The notes under the pieces were generated by a model that saw only the letters and a list, made by a program, of their open reading frames with translations, did no database searches and was not told where the DNA came from. 64,000 nucleotides of DNA, taken from assembly GCF_033807575.1 (NCBI RefSeq), contig NC_084704.1, forward strand, positions 28,187,968-28,251,967, read 5' to 3'. Shown piece after piece: positions 34,901-46,900 of this stretch (the first letter of the stretch is position 1; every line of letters begins with the position of its first letter). The position numbers were made by a program, and so were the translations under genes. Source of the DNA: Cydia pomonella (taxonomy: Eukaryota; Arthropoda; Insecta; Lepidoptera; Tortricidae).

Positions 34901-37900
34901 ATGGGTTCCAAAAAACATAAGAAGGAGTCAAAAAAGAAGAAGCACAGGAGTCGGTCACGGTCTCCTTTGGAAGGCGAAGAACGTGAACGTAAAAAGCATA
35001 GAAAACACAAGGATCGCAAAAAGGACCGGTCCCCAGACGGTTAGTTTCACCTCCAATATTTTATTTAATTACGTCTTACGCCATTGATCATCTCCTTTTT
35101 TGGGAACCATTTGTGTTGTGCAACCATAAGCAACTAAACTATTACTCTTAATGCGTTGTTTCTGTTAACCTGTGTAGAGATGATAATTGGCGGGACGTCT
35201 CCCCCGTTTGACTTGATAATGGCATTGTCTGCTCGTTATTTCAGACTCGGTGGCATTCGCGTCGGGCCCCTGCGCCCCGAGTGCCGGTGCCAGCAGGTGG
35301 GTACTGTACAATAGTTGCCTTTTCTCCAATGCAATTGAAACATTAGTTCCTTCTCTTCAAAATCACATTCACACAGTTTATACTTGTAAAAGCAAAATAC
35401 AGCAGAGACTGGACTAAACAACAAAACCAGCCAAACAACACATCAACCAATAAATAATAATATTAAATCTAACAATCTTAGATGATACAGCCTAGGCCCA
35501 TATAATATATATATATATATATATGAAACTAAGGCTTGGTACTAGATGACAATACATATAATGTTCTTGTTGTCCTAAGACACCCCAGAGGTGCAAAGGG
35601 CATTGACAAACTCGCACCACACCTTCCTATCTTTAACAACCCTTCTGGTTTGGCTCCAGCTCAACCCAGTAAAATCAATATTTTTTTAGATAGATCCCTA
35701 CTAATATTTTAAATTTCCTGAAGACTGGAGAAGACTCTCAAAAAACCATGAGGAGTGGCACCGCCTGGAGGACGCATATGTTAAAGACAGCCTGACAAAG
35801 AAAAAGAAACACAGAAGGAGTAAAAACATAAATAAATAAATAGGTGGATACTTGTGTAACTTTAAAAGAAAATGTAAAATTAAGTGTCAGGAATAAAGGC
35901 TATTTTAATTTAATTCAAAAATATTTTGAATGTGAATGTAACTGTCTGTCTTTCCGTTACCTATCTGATATTGTCCGACCATCTGACTCGTGGTTTTCCA
36001 TCACCTCTTCTTCCCAGTGGAGGTCTCCAGAACAGTACTCGCTGGCCCCATCGGTCATCGCCACTGCGACATATATTGCCGGCCCATTCCCACTTCAGCT
36101 GCATGATGTCGGTAACTTTTGTGATTGGTATATGTCCACGTTCTGAATTCTGTCTCGCAGGGATATCCCGAGCATCGCGCGCTCCATAGCTCTTTTCCAA
36201 CAGTCAACGTCCATGTCTCGCATGCGTAGGTCATTACTGGGAGGATGCATTGGTTTTAAACCCTGGTTTTCAGTGACTGTAGGATTTGGACCTGAAAACA
36301 TCGCCCAGCTTGGAAATGTGCCCCATCCCAATTGAATGCGCCTAATTTCAGCATCCAAGAGTTACCGTCTGGCGTTATTTTCTGACCCAAATATACATAA
36401 TGGCTTACTCTCTCCATTGTTTTGCCTTCCAATGAAATGGTTGCCTTTTCAGCAGTGCTCATCCACTTTGTTTTCTCCATATTCATTTTTAGACCAACTT
36501 GCATCGACTTCGAAATATTTGGGATAAACACAAATTAATCTCTTTAACAGGATTGAAGCCTAGGGTCCAGCTTTATACTGACTAGGCTAAACACAATCAG
36601 CGGCAGAACAACAACCAGCCAATGCATTTTGTTCCTTTTGTTACTTAAGTTGGGGTGACAGGCCTTACATTTATCTACTCACATATCATAAACCCTATAT
36701 GATGCCTTCAAAATCCGTAAATAAAAATCAATATTAACGTTTTTCTTATCTGTGAAAATTTTGTAATTGTAATTAATTACTACATCCAAATCGATTTGGT
36801 AATGACATTCAAATTTAGAACATGTCTGAAAAAAAAAAACAATTCAATTTAACTTCTAGTCTAATATCAGTCGAGATGCCTTTTTGTTCGAAATGAAATG
36901 TCAATAGGCGGGTATGCTCGCTCTGTATGGACCCGCCTAGTTGCATACAATTTCGACAAATCTCTGTTAGTTTGTATGGAACTCCTCCGACTCTAGTTTG
37001 TCTCTGATTGAAAAAACTACGTATGCGTGAAAAAGGTTTCATTTACCGCCATTTGACGTACAATTTATCTTTTAATTAGTTTTAAGTATACAATTAATTG
37101 TGTTTTGTTTTGTTGTTTTTAAAGTAACTATAGAAAATGTTTCTTGCAAAATGAGTGATAAAAATATTTCGGAAACGCCACTACATATTCGCGAGTTCCG
37201 CCAAGAGATCAACGATGCCCCAATGTTGGCTGTAATTTGGGTTAATGCATATATCATAGAAAGTTTATAATATGTGTGTAAATAGAATAGTGTATGTAAC
37301 TACATAATTAGGCATTAAAACACTCATGTAGTCCTTTTAAGAAATTCACTTCATTCATTTCTTAAACCCACACTCGTATTTTAATGCCTTTCATTATCTC
37401 CTCCTCCTAACTACTACTATGTTAAGTACTAGTAAAATGCAGGTATACAGTAATACATTAATTTGCATTATATTTATAAGATAAATTTTAAAATTCTCTT
37501 AGTAAATATATCATAAAATACAGAGGATCTACCTAATATAATACTTTTAGAATCTAGAACCACAAACAGTATAAAACTCTTTGCCATTCTCTCTGTTAAA
37601 AGATCTACTTGTGGTCTTAAAAATGTTTACAAAAATAATCGTAAACAAAGAACCGACTTCCTTGTCCTCATTGGTCTTTATACACAGTTGTACTTCACCG
37701 ATTGGTTATTTCCAGAAGTAAATGCACAAGTTACTATTAAAAATACCCAAATAACTATATAGGTGTACTTATAGTATTAGAAGATTCACGATTCCTCCAT
37801 CGAATCCTGACTATGATTTTAATAGAACCTACTATAAAGCATACCCTTTCAAACAGAAAAAAAACTGTACCATAATATTGCATTATCACCCGACTTACAT

Positions 37901-40900
37901 GTATGCAAACAATGAATGCAAATTTTAAGCTCTGATGCTGGAGCTGATCTGATGGAGACAGGAGGTGGCCATAGGAACTCTATGATGAAATAACGCAACC
38001 TAATTGTGTTTGGGGTTTTTAGAATTGTCTCAAAGTACCCTAGTTTAATCGAATTGTCGTTTTCACACGATTTTAATAAATTCCCAAACAACTTATGCAA
38101 TTGTATCTGAAAAGATATATTATATCATTTGCCGCTACTGTAGTTTGCAAAACTTTTTTATTATCAAATTTCCCCCTGAAAGATGGGCTCCGATGTTTAA
38201 ATTTGATTATTTACTTACATTACATAATAATATAATTCTATATTAATTGTTATTATGTTATATTTATGTAATAATATAGTTCGAATAATATTGATCATTA
38301 TTAGGTATATTTATAGTTTGTATTCTATAAATATGTGGTAGTTTATATGTATATTGTTATTATTTATTTATGTAGTTATCATAAACTATGGTAGTATGGT
38401 TTGCTTTTTTTTATTCATTTAATATATTTTTTCTCTGCACCAATTCTAGGTATCTCTGTTTAGCCCTTTAGTTGACTGGTAGAGAATGCCATTTGGCATT
38501 AAGTCCGCCATTTGTACATTGTTATATATATATTTTGTGCAATAAAGTCTAAATAAACAAATAAATAATAGATATCCGTCTTTGGGTCACTTACATGTGT
38601 ACCGAATTTCAACTCCAGTACTTTCAGACGAAAGGCCGTGTGAGACGATGGACAGACAGATAAGCGTGAGGTCCTAGGGTTCCGTTTTGTTTCTTTAGAG
38701 GTACGGACTCTTCATTTTAGGAATGACCCTGAAACGCAGACGCCTCTTTTTCCCGTAGCCCTTATTGACTGGCGATTTTGGGTTCTCAGAGAATTTATAT
38801 GGAATTTGTAAGGTTTGTTAGGTATAGAGATTAAAGTTTTTTTTACATAAATATTCATTCAGGATATTTTGATATAAATGTTCTTTCAGGTTTTTTTATT
38901 GCTGTCATAGGAATACTCAGAGATGTTAGAATCTTCTGATATACAACTTTTTTGTCAGTCCTTTTACTAGCCGCACAACAGTTTATCAACTTATGTACAT
39001 ATTACTGATTTTACAGTTGTATACAATATAATAGCAGTACATAAAAAATCGTCCGATTTTTTATGTAACTACTTGGTCTGTCATGGGCGGCACTATCATT
39101 TAGAGCCTTAAGAAAACTAGCAAAACCAAGTATTTCGTCAAAAATAAACAACAAAGTCCGAATGATGGACCACTTATATACACTGCGACGAAGATAGAAA
39201 AGTTTATTTTTCTGCATAACATGGGTTTAGATGTAAAGGTTTGATTGGATGTAAAGGTAAAGGTTTGATTGGAAATAATAGGCAAGATACAACATTACAT
39301 TTTACGTTTTTTTAAAAACCGCGAGTGAGTAAAAAAGCCGGTTTGCATGTTTTTTTTTACTTTCAATATTATTTAAGTAAAGGTTACAGTTAATTTTGAA
39401 ATAATGACAAAAGTGATTAAATTTGTAATACTAACTGCAAACAGTGGTACAAGAACTAGGTTTCATTGGTAAAAATGTGGTAATAATTGGAATAACACTA
39501 CGTAGGTACAATTCAAATTGCCAGCAATCTCAAAATACTATAATGACAGCCGAATGGAATGTACCTCAAAAATATTATAATGACCAAATTTTTTTTTTGG
39601 TGTATTTTTTATTTTCACGGTTTGTACCTATACCTCTTTTTAATCTCAAAGTGGCCCATCCTAAGAAATTATAAGAAATATGAAAACATTTGACAATAAG
39701 AGTAAATCATATAAAATAATATTCAATTGCAAAACGATTTAATTAGCATTCTTTTTGTATCAGCGCTCTGCGTACACATTTGTCCCTTCCGTACGTCACG
39801 CGGGCCTTGATCTATAAAATAAAATTTCAGGGCATATATATGCATTGTAAATCACAAGAAAAAGAATGTACACGCTATGGAAATATGTTTTAATATAGTT
39901 CTTTTTCAAAATATAGCGTCTGATTGTCTTTATTTACTTGGTCATTTCAAAATCGAAAGTTAAAACCGAAAATCGAAGTTCGTCAATTGCGGGAATTTTA
40001 CTCTGTCACTCTGATTACGTCTTAGTAAGAGTAAAAGAGAAAGGTCCCCACAATTTGTAAATTTCGGTTTTCGCGGTAGGCCCCCTGGTTTCCAGAGTGC
40101 GATAAAGGAATACATACTTATATAGACGAATAAACAAGAGTAATGTGCTGTCTATGTCCTTTGCGTTGCGCTCTCGGGTAAAAAGGAATATTCCGTATTA
40201 AATGCCAATGCTAGTCATATAACGCACTCTGCACTTTCAATCTTAGCCAAGCCTGACTCTTCTTCTTCTTCCTTCTTCTTTTTACTTTAACCCCAAACTT
40301 TGCAAATTACTCAGGAAAACGTAGCGTGACGCAAGAACCAGCGCTCCCAGATCAATGCAAACTATTCGAACCGTTACGAGCGGCCTCCGTGCCCGCTGCT
40401 GAAATCCCTTGAAAGCTCGACGCTGCATCCCCCGACGAACGCGACTGGGGCAGTACACGTATACTGCGAAATGTAGGTAACCCTAATACTGTGTTTATTT
40501 GTTGCAGTTGAGGAGGTGCCAGTGGATTCGCATTTGACGGAGCGGTACGAGCCCGGTTTCGAGTCGTCACCTAGTAGCAATGGCGAGCGCGAGCGTGAGC
40601 GCAGCTTGCGGAGGGAGCGCGTGCGCGATGATCCAGTCAGGTATGCTGTAGTTTTGTGGGGGTTTAGATATCTGCCACTTTTTACGCCGAGCCAAGACCA
40701 GCACCTACGGCCTATTGATATTTATATATACACAGAGTAGATCTGTCCTTGCCTGTATCACGGGACTCTTATTTTATCTCGCTGAATCCAGAGCAGTTAA
40801 GTAATCTCGCCGAGTCTACCTTAGCGTCAACATCAATACACATTTACATATTTTTCGTGGATAAAGTAGGTTCCTTAAGGCATTTTCCTACTCCTCTACT

Positions 40901-43900
40901 GTTATCTGTCATTTATGCATTCATTAACACGAATATAAGAACATACATAAAAGATTTCAAGAAAAGTCTATACTGTCTATTCCTCATAAAAGCTCTTGTG
41001 CTTTTATACGCTATAACGTTACTGCGATTAATGGCTACCAACCTAACAAAACCAAAACGAATACGGAAAACTAACTGCATTGATGCCAACTTACAAAATA
41101 TTCATCAATCAGAAACACGCATGTGACACCCGTAATATAGCAACACCCATAGACTACGAAGACCGCTTAGCGTTGCTTGTTAGTCTCCGTAGGCTACGGT
41201 GGCCAAAATTGAGAAAAAACTGTCCAAAAAATTAATTTAGCAAGTAGCAAGTAACAGGGCCTCATGAGTTACGAGGAGGTGTCGCCGACCGGCCGGCCGC
41301 GGCCCGGGGCGGGCCGGGCGCGTAACAAGGTATGCTCGCGCGTCTTGGCTATATACTTTTGCTGTAATTTGTTTACCTAAATTAAGATTTATTTTTGTTG
41401 ACTCGTAGGAAAAATATTGTATGCAACGTTGTATAAGTAGGTCAAAAAATTCTCGTGGCGTATTCCTTTACAATGTTCGCCTACGCCTTCGGCTCCGGCT
41501 CACATTGTAACTCACGCCACTCGCCTTTTTTGACCCTTCTTATAAAACTGATGCATAATAGTATTTTATACGCCACGAGAATTTTTTGACCTACTTATAC
41601 AACGTTGCATACAATATTTTTCCTACGAGTCAACAAAAATAAATCTTAATTTAGGTAAACAAATTACAGCAAAAGTATATAGCCAAGACGCGCGAGCATA
41701 CCTTGTTACGCGCCCGGCCCGCCCCGGGCCGCGGCCGGCCGGTCGGCGACACCTCCTCGTAACTCATGAGGCCCTGGTACTTGCTACTTGCTAAATTAAT
41801 TTTTTGGACAGTTTTTTCTCAATTTTGGCCACCGTAGCCTACGGAGATTAACAAGCAACGCTAAGCGGTCTTCGTAGTCTATGGGTGTTGCTATATTACG
41901 GGTGTCACATGCGTGTTTCTGACTTATGAAGTAATTATTTTTACTATGCAACCAAATGAATATTTTGTAAGTTGGCAGCAATGCACTTAGTTTAAAACTG
42001 TATTCGTTTGGGTTTTGTTAGGTTGGTAGCCATTAATCGCAGTAACATTATAGCTTATAAAAGCACAAGAGCTTTTATGAGGAATAGACAATATAGACTT
42101 TTCTTGAAATCTTTTATGTATGTTCTTATATTCGTATTAATGAATGCATAAATCACAGATAACAGTAGAGGAGTAGGAAAAATACTATTATAAAGGCCAA
42201 ACGCTTAGGTCGCGCAGCACAGCCCGCGACAGCTTTGGACAGCTTTTCTCCTTTTTTGCAGCACGCGCGAAGTCAGTTACCCGCGGGACAGCCACTCGCG
42301 AGAATCGTCACCTCGCGCAGGTGGGAGTGCGGTGGAAAGCTCCGGCGCTGGGGAGAGCCTTTCCATTGAGGACACGAACAGATTGCGAGCCAAGCTCGGG
42401 CTAAAGCCTCTAGAAGTTCAGGAGAAACCAGATGGTAAGTAGTTGCAATGCAAGGCATAAGATGTTTGTAAGTTATTGCTTGTTATTAAATCGCGAGTAT
42501 AGAAAAGAGGCAACAGTCTCTCCATATCCAAGGCCCAAGATCCTTTTGGTAAATTATACACCAGCTGCCTGAGCTTATGGCAGATCTATTTAGAAAATTG
42601 TTATTGCTCGAATGCCGCTTTATTTTATTGTTAAATAACTATAGTGATGCTGTACTTCCACAGATGACGGCAAGTTCAAAGATGATTTGGGGGAGTTCTA
42701 CCACAAGCCGGCCACGAACCTCGCGCAGCAGCGGCGCACCGAAAAACTACGCGAGCGGCTGGAGGAGCGCAAAGAAAAAAGACAAATGGAAATGAAGTAA
42801 GTTTAGCTTTGTTTCTATGGATCAAGTTTTCCCGACAGATTTATTGCTGACTGACTTTTGTACCTAGGTATTTTATATATTGTAACAACTGAAAGGTGAA
42901 ATGGGGAAAGGATTGCTGACCTTAGATTTTATTTTTGCACCTAAACTGGGGGTCCAAACAAAAAAAACTTACGTGGATTAAGCTTATATTTAGATTGTGA
43001 CTGTAGAGCTGAATTACTGCTGCAGCGGAAACAAGGCGATGTCACTGTCCATTTCATATACTGCGTTGTTGGCGTAGCCGCATCGTTGTCGGCATTTGAT
43101 CGTTCAACTCCTTCACTGATGTAGTCACCGATATTAACATTGGCGTCGCGTCGTCCTCTTTCCGTTGCTGCAACGCTGCAGTGGTAGAGTCAGACCAAGA
43201 TAAGTTGACAGCGATTTTGATAACCCAGCCTGTGCAAATATCAATTAAACGTCATAATTTCATAGAGGTTCGACGTTTAAAATAACACTTGCACTGTTTG
43301 GGCTGCCAAAATCGCTGCCAACTTATCTTGGTCTGACGCTAACGCCGCTGCAGTCGCTAACTGACTGTGAGGTTAAACCTTTTGAACGCCACGGCTATCG
43401 TGTGCGGCGCGTCATCGTGAATCTTGTCGCAATGCACGAAAGTTGATATTGGTATGCAGTCATGCGCGTCAGTTGACGTCTTTGGCGGCCAAAGCGATAA
43501 ACGTACATATCTTACAAAGTATTTACCTGTATATCTACGTCAAAATGCATATGACGACTTGACGATACATGAACGACACACTTCATATATCACTTTTGCC
43601 AGTTTTGGTATACATAATAATAATTTTTCAGGCTGCAAACAACACTGCTGGCAGAGGGCTCCGACGATGAAGACGCGTCGGCCTGGGTAAACAAATCCCG
43701 CGACATTGAGAAACAGAAACAAGAGGCTGCTAAGAGGGTAAATTAATACTTTCTTTTGTTCATTTTTTAATTCTCAATTTATTTATTTTATGATAGAGGA
43801 GGTAATCGAGCAGACGGATCACCTGATGGTAAGCGATTACCGCCGCCCATGGACACCTTCAACACCAGAGGGGAATGTAGTATTTATGATGTCCGAATAA

Positions 43901-46900
43901 TAGGAAGGAAGAGCTCTTAAGAAACATTCGGGCACATTAAAATATTCCAATTATAGATGGAAGGCTAGAAAAATATCTAATGTACAGTAAAAATTTAAAA
44001 TGCACCTTAGTTAACCTCAAACATATCAAATTGATTTAACAAACCAATGCGTCATCTTATTTATCAATACTCATTATTACAGTTTTAATAACATCTTCAA
44101 GCAATTTTTTCAAAACTCATTAATCACAGACCCTTCACAATTTCTCTCGCACCCCTGCCACTCCACTTTGAGAGATATACAGTGTATGATAATCTAGGGC
44201 TAGGGTTTCTGAACGAGGCTTCCAATAAGCGAGTAAAAACCATATTCACTTTTAAAATCTGGACAAAAATATTGACAAATAATTGTTTGTTGTCACCAGG
44301 CGGCCATGCTGGATGAGATGGACGCAGTCTTCGGTGTTTCAGCCCTGGTCGAAGAGGAGGTGCGTGCCGACCGCTCCCAAGCCTACAGTTCCTCTGCGCT
44401 GACGGGGCTGCGGGTCGCACACGACCTCAACTCGGTAAGTACACACTTTGGGTCGACAGATTATGCAAACAGGGCTCCCTAAGGCGTAGTTATACTTTAC
44501 ATATGCAGTTACCTAAACAATTGAAAAGCTGGATAATTAATTTTTAACTGACTTCCTAAATATGTATTTTGAAAGAGAAGCTTCTCAATTTGTCAGTTTT
44601 TTTTATTAATGTATGTTGTACTCGAAGATGCCGGGGCCAATTATAAAAAAAAATATATAATTATTGGTTTAAAAGGTATATTTGGGTCCCTTATTCGCAT
44701 AAAATGGATTGTAATATTTTCACATAGCATAACACAGTTGGCATATCGCTACTTCGCATAAATGTTACTATAATAATGCTTCAAATCGCCTAAAAAGCTG
44801 TGTTGCTAATATATTATGTGCATGATATTTTTTGGCCGTATATAAAAATGCCTAATGTTGGATTTTTATAACATCAAACTTCATAATACATTACGCATTA
44901 TATTTGGGTTACGGGCCCTATCTTCCCAAAATCACGTGATTCATTTATTGTCATATCAGCAGGTTAGGTTAGAACTGCGATCCCCACAAAGATGGACTGT
45001 ATTTAGAAAAGCCGTTCCGGTTAGGTTAGGCTTGAATTTATGCATAAAGTAAACTACTGTCAAGAAGTTAATATTGGGTAACTTACGCATCAGTAATATA
45101 AGTTTTAGGATATACGGGTTATGCGTATAGGAGGATTCGACATAAGAATCTTATGACATTTAACCTGTAGGATGGAAGTTTATTAGACAAGACAAGTGTA
45201 TGTGCATAAAAATTAGGATATTCGAATTTTGGCTATACAAGTTATACATAGAGAAGGATTCTACATAAGAATCTTATGACATTTAACCTGTAGGGCTAAA
45301 ATCTTTTAGGCAAGACAAGTTTATGCGTATAAAAATTAGGATAATCAATTTATTCGGATCAATAGTTATGCCAAACTATTTTATGCGAAGTGAAAATAGG
45401 CAAGAGAAATGTATACCTTCCAATATAGACCCGGTATACTTTGATGGTAGTTTGAATAGTGACAGTAAAAAAGGTATTTGTTCATCAGTTAGCAGACGAG
45501 CGCGACACCGTGCTGACGTTGGCCGACAAGGACGTTCTGGCCGAGGACGCGGAGGACGTGCTCGTCAACGTCAACATCGTGGACGACGAGCGCTACAAGA
45601 AGGTACGTCACGATACAGTTACAACAGGCGTTGGTGGACAAATATCAGTTGGCGGACGACGCGGTGCTGACAGTGACCGACAAGGACGTTCTGACCGAGG
45701 ACGCGCAGGATGTGCTCGACAACATCAACATCGGTGACGACGAGCGCTACAAAAAGGTACGTCACGATACAGCTACGACAGTCGGTGGTGGACAGTTATC
45801 AGTTGGAGGACATGCGGTGCTGACAGTGACCGACAAGGACGTTCTGGCCGAGGACGCTGAGGACGTACTCGACAACGTCAACATCGGTGACGACGAGCGC
45901 TACAAGAAGGTACGTCACGATACAGTTACATCAGTCGTTAGTGGACAACTATCAGTTGGCGGACGACGCGGTGCTGACAGTGACCGACAAGGACGTTCTG
46001 GCCGAGGACGCTGAGGACGTACTCGACAACGTCAACATCGGTGACGACGAGCGCTACAAGAAGGTACGTCACGATACAGCTACGACAGTCGGTGGTGGAC
46101 AGTTATCAGTTGGAGGACATGCGGTGCTGACAGTGACCGACAAGGACGTTCTGGCCGAGGACGCTGAGGACGTACTCGACAACGTCAACATCGGTGACGA
46201 CGAGCGCTACAAGAAGGTACGTCACGATACAGTTACATCAGTCGTTAGTGGACAACTATCAGTTGGCGGACGACGCGGTGCTGACAGTGACCGACAAGGA
46301 CGTTCTGGCCGAGGACGCTGAGGACGTACTCGACAACGTCAACATCGGTGACGACGAGCGCTACAAGAAGGTACGTCACGATACAGCTACGACAGTCGGT
46401 GGTGGACAGTTATCAGTTGGAGGACATGCGGTGCTGACAGTGACCGACAAGGACGTTCTGGCCGAGGACGCGGAGGACGTGCTCTCGACAACGTCAACAT
46501 CGGTGACGACGAGCGCTACAAAAAGGTACAGGACATATACACAACACGTGCACTCTGCCGTTGCGGGCAGGCAGTGAGCGGCGCAATGTTACCGGAAATA
46601 TTTCTGCAACTATGCTATAGCGCCGTCGTCCTTAACTGGTAGTTTCCGTTAGGAAACAGCTGAAGTGGTGCGCTCATTTATAAACAGATCAACTATCAGT
46701 TGATTTTATTCGGTCTTGTAATAACAAAACAGGTGGTCCATGGCGACCCTGGCAACAAAAATCGATAGGTCTCTTTAGTCCCTTATCCCTTATAACCACA
46801 GCATAGCATGAACGAGGGAGAGTTTTTCAACTTTGCTTATATGTTCCTTCTGCTGCCGCAGCGACCAACGTTGTTCAGCGTCAAGGTGTTTAATGTCCCT

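Noticed and set aside
37151..37270. 39-codon ORF as a confirmed microprotein gene
   Set aside because: A start and stop alone are weak evidence; kept only as a low-confidence feature.
41271..41331. GC-rich segment (SYEEVSPTGRPRPGAG) as SART1 exon 3
   Set aside because: It has a usable acceptor and donor, but the outgoing phase does not fit the next exon, and including the upstream acceptor gives an immediate stop.
45489..46577. Long overlapping ORFs through the exon-7 array as a separate repeat protein
   Set aside because: They are produced by reading through 46-nt spacers with splice signals and change frame between units. SART1 homology explains the coding blocks better.
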